A stretch of DNA of 35,432 bases from Nitrospinota bacterium (lineage in GTDB: Bacteria > UBA8248). The position numbers and the translations under genes were made by a program. Positions 1 through 7,128 of the stretch are shown here, piece after piece. The DNA lies in assembly GCA_028820795.1 (NCBI GenBank), contig JAPPHK010000072.1:1-35432 (forward strand), given 5' to 3'. Numbering within the stretch: position 1 is the first letter of the stretch; every line of letters begins with the position of its first letter. The notes under the pieces are model-generated. The model saw only the letters and a program-made list of their open reading frames with translations, did not search any database and was not told the origin of the DNA.

Positions 1-73
1 CGACCACAAAAATTTCAGGCTCCAGCATGATGGCGCATTCTCCCTTGAAACGTGATGAACGAAACTTTGAAAT

Positions 74-87
74 ACCCCTCTCGGGGT
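74..87 (-). terminator. Possible small hairpin downstream of the restriction endonuclease gene
   Basis: A 5-bp GC-rich stem with a 4-base loop (ACCCC-TCTC-GGGGT on the plus strand) lies about 55 bases past the stop of the minus-strand nuclease gene. Read on the minus strand it is followed by ATTTC, which is not a proper U-run. It could be a weak terminator or chance. I see no gene in bases 1-143. Confidence 0.25.
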
Positions 88-143
88 CCATGAAAGCGCG
101 GAGTCTAGCAGAAAGGGAGGGACGTGAGAAAGGGGGTGGGCGT

Positions 144-725
144 CTACTCACCCACCTCTCTCAAAAAATCCATGACCCGCTGGCTCGCTTCGGGGACCGT
201 CTTGACCTGTGTTTCCCCGTCCGTCCAAGGCCTTCCAGGATGAAGGGTATCCCACCAACTTCGTTCCGTCGTCCCGCGTCTACTACCTTGAGCGTGCTTT
301 CCGAAACCGTCCAGGCAACTGTTCCAGACGGGCCTGTGCCGCTTGATGAGCGCCTGTTCGGCGAACACGATCCAGACGGGAACGATAGCCAGCACCCGGT
401 ATGAGAAATCTTCGAGCGAGAGATTATCCACCTGATCGATGGAGCGCGCATGCTCCCTGATCCTAAGCCGCAACGCCGGATGTTCGACGTCCGGTTCACC
501 ACCCGTTCTCGAACCCTTGGGAACCGCCTTGCCGGCGTAGATAGGCCGCACTCCGTCCGCGATGGGCTGGTACTCCGCCATCGCTCCATCATAATAGAGT
601 GCGTAGATTCCCGGCCCCCGGACTCCCGCGACACTCTCAAGCGGCATCCGTTCCTGCTTCTCGAAATGCGCAATGGCACCCGCCATGAGATTGTCGTAGG
701 TAAGCGGGTCCCAAAGCTCCGGCAT
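144..725 (-). CDS. Eco29kI-family type II restriction endonuclease (GIY-YIG fold)
   Basis: Predicted site-specific DNA endonuclease of 193 aa, the cutting half of an R-M system. The GIY motif is at residues 39-41 (GPGIYALYY) and the YIG-like partner is PIYAGKA at about 61-67. Further along are RLRIREH (Arg and His near 88-92), FAEQALIKR (Glu123), VWNSCLDGFG (Asn135) and SWWDTLHPGRPW. This order is what I know of Eco29kI and its relatives, so every expected catalytic position is filled. The ORF track extends it to 1028, but that extension only shadows the methyltransferase. The Met at 725 gives the family start (PLTYDNL) and overlaps the methyltransferase stop by one base (TGATG), implying translational coupling. 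Family assignment is strong. The recognition site cannot be read from the sequence, although Eco29kI itself is known to cut CCGCGG. Confidence 0.88.
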   Translation of the reverse strand: MPELWDPLTYDNLMAGAIAHFEKQERMPLESVAGVRGPGIYALYYDGAMAEYQPIADGVRPIYAGKAVPKGSRTGGEPDVEHPALRLRIREHARSIDQVDNLSLEDFSYRVLAIVPVWIVFAEQALIKRHRPVWNSCLDGFGKHAQGSRRGTTERSWWDTLHPGRPWTDGETQVKTVPEASQRVMDFLREVGE

Positions 726-2044
726 CACGCGCGCCTCAATTCCACGATGGACTCGTAAAGCGCGCGACCGTTCGCCTTCCCCGCGCGGACGCTCGAATTG
801 ATGATGCTGTTGCCGACCCGCGCCTGCCGGGGAACGTGGATATCCGCAACCTCGAAGCCGCGCGATTCCGCGATCCTGGCGAAGAACCGGTCCGTCGGGA
901 TCGGAACACCCTGCAGGATGGAATTGCCGATGACCACCAGGGCGGTCGCGCCGCTCCGCAGGCACCATGCGGCCCCAGCGGCGAAACGCGCGCAGTCGTT
1001 GAAATAACGCGCCGCATAATTGGCCCAACCGCTTCCGCCATAAATTCCCTTGTCGGGATTCCGGCTCCGCACTTCGGCGAGCGCTTGCCGAATTTCTTCA
1101 TCCTCGATAGAGGGATCGAGCGCGACATGCTCCCGGTCGCGCGCGTTCTGCCAGTAGGTACCGAAGTTGAGTTCTTCCAGATGCTTCATGTCGCGCGGTG
1201 AAGAGCAAAAACCCAGCCAGTACAGATGCGGGCGAGTATTCCGGTTGTAGTGATAGTTATTCAGATACGGCGGGGAGGTGATGAGAAGGTCGGCACTTCC
1301 CGCTTCGAGATTCTTATAGCCCTCGAAGAACGACTGCTCGAAAATCCGACCATCCTCGCGTTCTCGCGCATCGCGGGCCTCTCGATACCAAATGGCGTCT
1401 TCCACCATTTGAGACACCTTGTCTCCCATCGCCTCGGCCACGTCGTAATCTTCCACGTCGGGTCTTCCCACAGCGGCCTTGCGGCCCAAGCTCGGTTCGT
1501 AGGAGTAGTTCGAATAGCTGACCATCGTCGCCGCAAACGCAAGACGGTAGAAGTCAGCGATTCGAGCATCCTCGCCCGCAATGAAGTCCAGGGCCGTCAA
1601 AACCTTTTGCTCGACCTTGGGGCTGTAGAAAGGCGCGCGCGTGCGGAAAGCGCCCGGAGGATTCGTCCGCGGCTTCCTCCCGCTCCGCACGCCCTCTTCC
1701 ATGAACGCCATGAAGCGGCTCACGGTGCTTCGGAGGTAATCCGGGTCGAGCCGGTGGGCCTTCAGCTTCGCTTGCGCCGCGAATGCGGCGTAGGGATTTA
1801 TCTCGAAGCCGACGGCCTCATGCCCCGCCAGATCGGCCTCGACGAGCGTCGTCCCGACTCCCGCAAACGGATCGAGCACGACGCCGGGTCCCGAAATGTA
1901 GCGAGCGAGCGCATCCTCGACGAAGTGCTTGGAGTATCCCGCGATCCATGGAACCCAGCGGTGGATCGGAGTATCCCGGTTCGCCATGAACGCCGGGTCC
2001 CGGAAAGCGGTTCCGTTGCGGGTTTTAACATCTAATGTCGTCAT
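725..2044 (-). CDS. Type II DNA amino-methyltransferase (N4-cytosine or N6-adenine) of the R-M pair
   Basis: Predicted 439-aa S-adenosylmethionine-dependent DNA methyltransferase that protects host sites from the nuclease encoded next to it. The SAM-binding motif DPFAGVGTT is at residues 58-66, with FEIN completing the fold near residue 80. The catalytic motif TSPPY is at 256-260. TSPPY marks exocyclic amino methylation, not C5-cytosine methylation, and the Ser variant is most often N4-cytosine. The SAM motif precedes the catalytic motif. The N-terminal HRWVPWIAGYS block is typical of related N4/N6 enzymes. GGTGAT a few bases ahead of the ATG is a plausible ribosome binding site. The methyltransferase is translated first and the nuclease second, a sensible order for self-protection. 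I saw no separate controller gene. Confidence 0.88.
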   Translation of the reverse strand: MTTLDVKTRNGTAFRDPAFMANRDTPIHRWVPWIAGYSKHFVEDALARYISGPGVVLDPFAGVGTTLVEADLAGHEAVGFEINPYAAFAAQAKLKAHRLDPDYLRSTVSRFMAFMEEGVRSGRKPRTNPPGAFRTRAPFYSPKVEQKVLTALDFIAGEDARIADFYRLAFAATMVSYSNYSYEPSLGRKAAVGRPDVEDYDVAEAMGDKVSQMVEDAIWYREARDAREREDGRIFEQSFFEGYKNLEAGSADLLITSPPYLNNYHYNRNTRPHLYWLGFCSSPRDMKHLEELNFGTYWQNARDREHVALDPSIEDEEIRQALAEVRSRNPDKGIYGGSGWANYAARYFNDCARFAAGAAWCLRSGATALVVIGNSILQGVPIPTDRFFARIAESRGFEVADIHVPRQARVGNSIINSSVRAGKANGRALYESIVELRRA

Positions 2045-2390
2045 CGGATCACCAAACTCTTGTATCTCTAGGTTATTACACGACCCGATCGAATACGACT
2101 TTCGACTATTGAGTCAGGCCGTCCAATGAACCCTCGTTACCACGAATCGCGAAATCCGTTACGAATCTGTTCGGTTGTATTTCGCTCATCCGCCGCAATC
2201 ACGAAGATACGGGCGTTCGAGAAGAGGCTGAATCGACTCGTCTGCGCCCGAACGGGGTATCGGGCTTTCACATCATGCGTCAAAGCGGACAATGTCGATT
2301 CAGCGGGCGGGTCCCCAGCGAGTTCTATTGGGAAAGTATAAACGATTAAGCCTCTCGCCGCAAAAGGACGGCGAAAGACTCCCCCAACCC
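2045..2390. other. 346-bp intergenic region with no supported gene
   Basis: This is the upstream side of the R-M operon and the downstream side of the 266-aa gene. ORFs of 71 aa (plus) and 103 aa (minus) cross it, but neither shows a recognisable domain or a convincing start, and the minus ORF runs into the C-terminal end of the 266-aa gene in another frame. I found no clear sigma70 promoter for the methyltransferase and no controller-protein box. It may hold degraded coding sequence. Confidence 0.4.
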
Positions 2391-3191
2391 CTACCAGTCC
2401 CAGAAGAGCGTATAGGCCCTGCCGGTGACGGGCTGGGTTTCGCGCCACTCCAGGCTGGTCTGGCCGGTTTCGTTCAAATGGCGGGGATAGACGCGGCGCT
2501 TGTTGAAGCTGTTCGACGCCCCCTGGGACTCCTCGCGCCGCGCGCCCACGAGCTTGCGGCCGGGAGGTATGAGCACTTCGAGGTGAAACTCATCGGTGGG
2601 ATACTGGACGACGAGGGTAACCCACTCGTTTCGCGTCGTGAACGAATCGTGCAGGAGTAGCTCGTGGCGAAGCTCGAACAGCGCGCCTGTGCGAATCGGT
2701 TCGGCCAGCACGAGGCTGGCGGAATAATCCGCCCCCGCCTGCTTTTCGATGCGATAATCCAGGGGCGTCCAGGGGGGATCGGCCCCTTCATCTTCCAGGA
2801 GGCGGTAGGAATAGGCGACATCCCTGTCGCCGCTGCCCGTGTGATAGCGCGTCTTCACCAGGGGCAGCTCCCGCCGGGCCAGGCAGCGCCGGACGCCCTC
2901 CATGCGCGCGACGCGTCCATCGACGTCTTTTATGGTGTAGGTACGGGAATGGAGCAGGACGCGGTAGTCGTACTCCTCATATTCCCCATTCTCCCTCGGG
3001 GAAGCGCCGGCGGCGAGAGTTTCTTCGATACGGCGGACGCGCACTTCAAGCGCATCGATCATATCGGCGAGTTCTTCCTGGCGCTTTCGTACCGAAGAAA
3101 CGCCGCTGGAGAGTTCCTTGATGAGGCCTGCCGTTTCCGGACTTTCTTCCGCCATTTCGGTGCACCCGCCGTGCCGCGCATTTACCCGCAT
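2391..3191 (-). CDS. Unrecognised protein: N-terminal coiled coil plus C-terminal beta-rich domain
   Basis: A 266-aa protein I do not recognise. Residues about 20-60 (ELSSGVSSVRKRQEELADM and the following heptads) look like a coiled coil, suggesting oligomerisation. The remaining 180 residues alternate short hydrophobic strands with charged turns and end in GRAYTLFWDW, which suggests a beta-sandwich or similar fold. There is no signal peptide or membrane segment, so it is probably cytosolic. The ending YxLxWxW after a strand such as VTLVVQYPTDEFHLEVLIPP resembles C-terminal domains I associate with bacterial conflict or signalling proteins, but this is only an impression. Met1 follows a GGGAGG at a long spacing. 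Met13 (MAEESPE) is an alternative start. It lies between rlmN and the R-M genes, all on the minus strand, with gaps of 169 and 346 bp. Confidence 0.7.
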   Translation of the reverse strand: MRVNARHGGCTEMAEESPETAGLIKELSSGVSSVRKRQEELADMIDALEVRVRRIEETLAAGASPRENGEYEEYDYRVLLHSRTYTIKDVDGRVARMEGVRRCLARRELPLVKTRYHTGSGDRDVAYSYRLLEDEGADPPWTPLDYRIEKQAGADYSASLVLAEPIRTGALFELRHELLLHDSFTTRNEWVTLVVQYPTDEFHLEVLIPPGRKLVGARREESQGASNSFNKRRVYPRHLNETGQTSLEWRETQPVTGRAYTLFWDW

Positions 3192-3298
3192 TTACAGTGC
3201 CCTTACCTCCCTCGGCAAGAGGTATACCAACATACCGGGCGCGCGGGCAAGGGGCGCCTCGGGCATCTCGTCTCTTCGTCGGACAAATCTGAAAAATT

Positions 3299-3338
3299 CG
3301 ATAAATACCGATAAATTCACGAGGTTTTTCGATAAATT
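3299..3338. promoter_or_regulatory. Three phased CGATAAAT repeats upstream of the 266-aa gene
   Basis: CGATAAAT occurs at 3299, 3309 and 3330, always in the same orientation. The spacings of 10 and 21 bp correspond to one and two helical turns, so all copies would face the same side of the DNA. They lie 108-147 bp upstream of the unrecognised gene and just after the rlmN stop. This could be an operator for a cooperative regulator. The AT-rich setting makes chance possible. Confidence 0.35.
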
Positions 3339-3360
3339 AATGACAGGATAACCTGTTGTA

Positions 3361-4515
3361 TTATATAGAGTTGAATTTTTTTTCGGCGCTTCCGCGCGCC
3401 AGGCGGCGGGCATCGGCCAACTGCCCGCACGCCGCGAGAATGTCGCCTCCCTTACTGATGCGCGTACTGGCAAACACACCTGCCGACAAGAGGGTCTGGC
3501 GGAATTCCTCGATGTGCTCATCGTCGGGCCGCTCGAATGCGACACCCGGGAAGGGATTCCAGGGAATGAGATTCACCTTGCATTTCAGCCCCTCCAGAAG
3601 CCTCGAGAGTTTCCTCGCGTCTCCTTTCGAGTCATTCACTCCTCGGAGCATGACGTATTCAAAGGTAATGCGGCGGCGCTCATCCATCGGCAGTGCCCGG
3701 CATTCATCGAGCAGCGCCCTGAGATTCCACTTGCGGTTCACCGGCACGAGCTTTCCCCTAGTTTCATCATCCGCCGCATGAAGCGATACGGCCAGACCCA
3801 CGCCCGGTACGGCGGAAACGAAATCCTTCAATCTCGAGGCGACCCCCACCGTCGACACGGTCAGCCTCCTGGGGCTGACGCCGTTCGCCCTCTGATGCGT
3901 GAGAATCCTCACGGCCTTTACGGTGGCGTCGAAATTATCGAGCGGTTCCCCCATTCCCATGAACACGACGTTGTGAAAACGCTCTCCTTCGGCGAGAAGG
4001 CTTCTAGCAGCGAGAAATTGGCCGACGATTTCACCGGCCGTCAACTGCCTGACGAAACCCATCTTCGCCGTCAGGCAAAACGCGCACCCCATCGCGCATC
4101 CGACCTGCGTGGAGATACAAAGAGACCACCGCTTCACGCCATGTACGTTTCTCATCGGTATCCGGACACTCTCGACACGCGCGCCGTCGCGAAGCCGCCA
4201 CAGATATTTTTCCGTCTCGTCCGCACTCTTGGTTGCCCGGTCGAGCTCCAGAGTCTCCAGGCGAGCCGTTCGTCCAAGTTTTGATCTGAAACTCTTTGGA
4301 ATGTTGGTCATTGGGGAGAATTCGCTCACACCATGGTCGTACAGCCAAGAAAATATCTGCCGGCCTCTGTAGGGAGGTTCTCCCATCTCCTCGCATAAAG
4401 AAACAAGTTCCTCCTCATCCATGCCAACAAGATAGATTGGTTGAGAGGAAAACAAACAACCCACCTGAACTTTTGGATATTTCGATTTTACATCCTGTTT
4501 CATAGATGAACTCAT
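3361..4515 (-). CDS. rlmN: 23S rRNA / tRNA adenine-C2 methyltransferase RlmN (radical SAM)
   Basis: Methylates C2 of A2503 in 23S rRNA, and in many bacteria A37 of some tRNAs, by a radical SAM mechanism. The 4Fe-4S motif is CAMGCAFC, preceded by CISTQVG. The SAM-binding region GMGEPLDN and the C-terminal GGDILAACGQL with the conserved resolving Cys are present. The N-terminal accessory domain begins at MDEEELVSLCEEMGEPPYRGRQIFSWLY, the typical RlmN opening. The ORF runs to 4590, but residues before the Met at 4515 look like spacer and no ribosome binding site settles the start; 4503 is equally possible. It is divergent from the HAD phosphatase, with only about 60 bp between likely starts, so the two probably share a promoter region. 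RlmN is favoured over the resistance enzyme Cfr by this N-terminal layout. Confidence 0.95.
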   Translation of the reverse strand: MSSSMKQDVKSKYPKVQVGCLFSSQPIYLVGMDEEELVSLCEEMGEPPYRGRQIFSWLYDHGVSEFSPMTNIPKSFRSKLGRTARLETLELDRATKSADETEKYLWRLRDGARVESVRIPMRNVHGVKRWSLCISTQVGCAMGCAFCLTAKMGFVRQLTAGEIVGQFLAARSLLAEGERFHNVVFMGMGEPLDNFDATVKAVRILTHQRANGVSPRRLTVSTVGVASRLKDFVSAVPGVGLAVSLHAADDETRGKLVPVNRKWNLRALLDECRALPMDERRRITFEYVMLRGVNDSKGDARKLSRLLEGLKCKVNLIPWNPFPGVAFERPDDEHIEEFRQTLLSAGVFASTRISKGGDILAACGQLADARRLARGSAEKKFNSI

Positions 4516-4575
4516 GGTGTTATGGTTTGCCGATTTTGTTCCGACGTGAATCATAACATGGTAATCCGTACTTCG

Positions 4576-5226
4576 ATGGGGAATGCTCATTTGGCCATAC
4601 GCGCGCTACTTTTAGACCATGACGGCACTCTTGTCGACAGCTACGAGGGCATCGCCAAGTGTATGCGCCTCATGTGCCGTGATATGGGCGTGCCCGAAAT
4701 GAGTGACGCTCAAATCCTCGCATCCATTGGACCTACACTCGAGGAAAGATTCACCCAACTTTGGGGAGAAGACATGGCTGAAGAAGCAGTAGCCATCTAT
4801 CGGTCCCATTACAAGGTTCATAATGTTGCAGGCACTCATATCATCCCAGGGGTGAAGAAAACACTTGAAACCCTTGCGGGGCGCGGCATTCAGATGGCTT
4901 GCGTTTCGAACAAGGCATGGTTCTTCTGCAAGGAGCAGTTGGAGCACGTCGGGCTCTTGCCCTACATTCGAGAAGTATTCGGGCATCGCCAGGGATATGC
5001 ACCAAAGCCAGACCCTGAAATGCTGTTCGCCGCCATCAAATCACTAGAAGTAAAACCAGAAGAAGTCGTTATGGTTGGGGATACGACGACAGACTTACAA
5101 GCCGCCAGAAACGCATCTATCCCTGCGTGGATCATCAAAGGAAAATATTCCCAGCACAATGAGATAATAAAATTGAACCCAGATCGATATTTGGAAAAAT
5201 TGGAGGACGTTCTTGATTTGATATAA
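4576..5226 (+). CDS. HAD-family hydrolase, phosphoglycolate phosphatase-like
   Basis: Soluble phosphatase of the HAD IA subfamily, about 216 aa. Motif I LLLDHDGTLVDS carries the nucleophile Asp and the general acid two residues on. Motif II is the Ser of VSNK. Motif III is the Lys of PKPDPEM. Motif IV is GDTTTD with the Mg-binding acids. The helical cap lies between motifs I and II. The architecture is that of Gph/PpaX phosphatases acting on phosphoglycolate or similar small phosphates, but the substrate cannot be assigned. The ORF opens at 4522. I prefer the Met at 4576 because family members start within a few residues of motif I, though no clear ribosome binding site supports any candidate. 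It is divergent from rlmN, with no obvious operon partner downstream. Confidence 0.88.
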   Translation: MGNAHLAIRALLLDHDGTLVDSYEGIAKCMRLMCRDMGVPEMSDAQILASIGPTLEERFTQLWGEDMAEEAVAIYRSHYKVHNVAGTHIIPGVKKTLETLAGRGIQMACVSNKAWFFCKEQLEHVGLLPYIREVFGHRQGYAPKPDPEMLFAAIKSLEVKPEEVVMVGDTTTDLQAARNASIPAWIIKGKYSQHNEIIKLNPDRYLEKLEDVLDLI

Positions 5227-5295
5227 TTAATCATTTTTCTCTTGCGCAACTGTTGTTGGTTTTCTATCTTTGATTTTGCTTAGGGAAACAACGGT

Positions 5296-5439
5296 GTGCT
5301 TTTGCACAAACTAGAGTTCGTCAAAATTATTAGAATATCGCGTAAGATTTTGATCTTGTTCTTTCTTCTCGCGACCCTGTTCGTATTTATTGGGAATTGC
5401 GCTCAGCCATTACCCATTACAATACTTTCCTCGGAATGA
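5296..5439 (+). CDS. Small 47-aa membrane or lipoprotein-like ORF coupled to the transglycosylase gene
   Basis: This ORF is absent from the supplied track. It starts at GTG 5296 with AGGG about 10 bases upstream and reads through a basic start (KIIRISRK), a hydrophobic stretch (ILILFFLLATLFVFIG) and then NCAQPLP, ending at TGA 5437-5439. The stop overlaps the ATG of the transglycosylase as ATGA, the usual sign of translational coupling. The hydrophobic segment followed by Cys resembles a lipoprotein signal, but Asn directly before the Cys is atypical. It may be a leader peptide controlling transglycosylase translation, a tiny membrane protein, or chance. AQPLP recurs just after the second hydrophobic segment of the transglycosylase. 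Confidence 0.4.
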   Translation: MLLHKLEFVKIIRISRKILILFFLLATLFVFIGNCAQPLPITILSSE

Positions 5440-6212
5440 ATCTCATGAACCTCATCATTGGTGCCCTGATCGCAACTTACCTGTTATTCCTCATATTCGA
5501 ACTGAGTAATTTGCGCCGTGGGGGAAATAAATACCTGTGGGCGTTTTCGAGATTCCTGCTGGCCGGAATAGCTCTTACCGCTGTTTGGATGCTCCATGCG
5601 CAACCTCTTCCACCTATAACGAAATTGATTCAGCTAAACAAAATCCCGTTCCTCACCCCCCAAATTCACCTAGATCAATTTTTGAAGACAACGACAATCA
5701 GAAATTCCGCGACCGAAGAACCTGGAATTTTTTGGCACATACATCATTACTCCAAACTCTACGAAGTCGACCCCCTGTTGGTTCGCGCTGTCATCGAGGT
5801 GGAAAGCAACTTCAATCCACAGGCCGTTTCTAATAATGGCGCCAAAGGACTGATGCAAATCAACCCAATCACTGCCAAGCATTTGGGCCTCAATAATGTT
5901 TTCGACATCGGAGAGAACATTGGGGGCGGGGTGCGTTATCTACGATATTTACTTGAGCTTTACGGTTGGAACTTGCACATGGCTCTGGCCTCATACAATG
6001 CGGGGCCCTCTAACATCCAGCGCTATAACGGAATTCCCCCTTTTCAAGAAACACGCCGATACGTTTCAAGGGTCATCAAGGTATATAAACGCCTCAAAAG
6101 AACAGATAAAGTCTTCAATGACACCTCCCGACTTTCAGCATTGCTCCGTCCGTCGCCCAACACTGAAGCAAATGCGGACAGATCCACTCAGCGGCAAATT
6201 TCGCCGCAGTGA
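5436..6212 (+). CDS. Membrane-anchored SLT-type lytic transglycosylase
   Basis: Cleaves peptidoglycan glycan strands to 1,6-anhydromuropeptides, acting on the periplasmic side of the inner membrane. The 258-aa protein has hydrophobic segments at about 5-22 and 38-53, and the soluble SLT domain begins near residue 100. The catalytic Glu is E123 in VESNFNP, followed by the family motifs GAKGLMQINP and ALASYNAGPSNIQRY. This places it in transglycosylase family 1 (Slt/MltC/EmtA type). The TTG-started ORF in the track opens at 5397. I choose ATG 5436 because it overlaps the stop of an upstream small ORF. The Pro/Ser-rich tail (LLRPSPNTEANADRST) is probably disordered. Two N-terminal membrane segments are more than the usual single anchor. 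No other cell wall genes adjoin it. Confidence 0.9.
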   Translation: MNLMNLIIGALIATYLLFLIFELSNLRRGGNKYLWAFSRFLLAGIALTAVWMLHAQPLPPITKLIQLNKIPFLTPQIHLDQFLKTTTIRNSATEEPGIFWHIHHYSKLYEVDPLLVRAVIEVESNFNPQAVSNNGAKGLMQINPITAKHLGLNNVFDIGENIGGGVRYLRYLLELYGWNLHMALASYNAGPSNIQRYNGIPPFQETRRYVSRVIKVYKRLKRTDKVFNDTSRLSALLRPSPNTEANADRSTQRQISPQ

Positions 6213-6322
6213 ACTTGAAAGCAAAAGTATTTGTTGCAACTCGGGAAAGTGAAGGATTTTCACAGCCTATAGCAATGATGCTTCATTATGAAATCACTTT
6301 GCCAAACCATACGCGAGTTCTA

Positions 6323-6341
6323 TATTTTACATTGTAAAATA
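6323..6341. promoter_or_regulatory. AT-rich inverted repeat upstream of the endonuclease III-transporter pair
   Basis: TATTTTAC-ATT-GTAAAATA is a perfect 8-bp inverted repeat with a 3-base centre, 46 bp before the ATG at 6388. It lacks a following T-run, so it is more likely a dimeric-regulator operator than a terminator. The TTTACA/TGTAAA half-sites are generic, so no regulator can be named. Confidence 0.4.
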
Positions 6342-6387
6342 CCATCCGACCCAGATTCATTTTTAGAGCATCGCACCAGGAAATAGT

Positions 6388-7128
6388 ATGCCGAATAGAG
6401 TTGCCTCACCAACCACCCGAAAACGAAAAATCCTGAAACTCACAGATAGATTATTGTCACGCTTCGGCAAGCCAAAACGCACAAAGCGGAGCAACCTCCT
6501 GGATGCCTTGGTCGAAACCCTGCTTTCACAGAGCACGACCGATCATAACCGCGACATGGCGTTTGATTCCTTAAAACAAACTTTTGCAAATTGGGATGAA
6601 ATCGCCGATGCTCCGCAAACGGCTCTTGCCCGGGCAATTCGTTCGGCTGGTTTGGGAAACCAAAAAGCAGGGAGAATTCGAGATTTTCTCAGATGGCTTC
6701 GAGATGACCGAGAACAACTCTGCCTGGAATTCTTGCATCATGAATCAGAAGATTTCGCCGTGCGGTATCTCACCCAACACAAAGGCATCGGCATCAAAAC
6801 CGCTTATGTCACCTTGATGCTGGCTTCAAACCGGGATTTGTTCCCCATTGATGTTCACATTCACCGGATCATGATTCGCCTGGGTATCATCTCAGAGAAA
6901 ACTACGCCTGAAAAATCTCATTCAGTCCTGGCTCCGCTCATACCAAAAGGCCGTGCTCACGAATTGCACATGAACATGCTGAGTTTTGGTCGGACCATCT
7001 GCACCGCCCGCAACCCCAAATGCGCTACCTGTGATTTGAGGCGAATGTGCTCCTACTATAAAGACAAAAACCTGAAAAAATCCAAAGGCGGAGAGATACA
7101 TCTTTCGCAAAAGCAAATCGACTCATGA
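6388..7128 (+). CDS. nth: Endonuclease III-like DNA glycosylase/AP lyase
   Basis: Base-excision repair enzyme of the HhH-GPD superfamily, 246 aa, removing oxidised pyrimidines and nicking AP sites. The helix-hairpin-helix segment HKGIGIKTAYV retains the Lys used for the lyase reaction, and IDVHIHRI retains the catalytic Asp. The C-terminal iron-sulfur motif CTARNPKCATCDLRRMC matches C-x6-C-x2-C-x5-C. AGGAAA seven bases ahead of the ATG is a good ribosome binding site. Its last codons overlap the EamA transporter start as ATGA, so the two are co-translated. The hairpin differs from the classic LPGVGRKTA, so this may be a divergent Nth-like branch and not the main housekeeping Nth. Confidence 0.9.
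   Translation: MPNRVASPTTRKRKILKLTDRLLSRFGKPKRTKRSNLLDALVETLLSQSTTDHNRDMAFDSLKQTFANWDEIADAPQTALARAIRSAGLGNQKAGRIRDFLRWLRDDREQLCLEFLHHESEDFAVRYLTQHKGIGIKTAYVTLMLASNRDLFPIDVHIHRIMIRLGIISEKTTPEKSHSVLAPLIPKGRAHELHMNMLSFGRTICTARNPKCATCDLRRMCSYYKDKNLKKSKGGEIHLSQKQIDS

Noticed and set aside
726-1028. N-terminal extension of the nuclease ORF in the track
   Set aside because: It runs inside the methyltransferase in another frame and looks like shadow sequence; the family start is the Met at 725.
2137-2448. 103-aa minus-strand ORF
   Set aside because: It overlaps the end of the better supported 266-aa gene, has no domain and no convincing start.
3360-3365. Perfect TATAAT on the minus strand at the rlmN stop
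   Set aside because: No -35-like hexamer is found at 16-18 bp spacing, and the sequence is part of the last rlmN codons.
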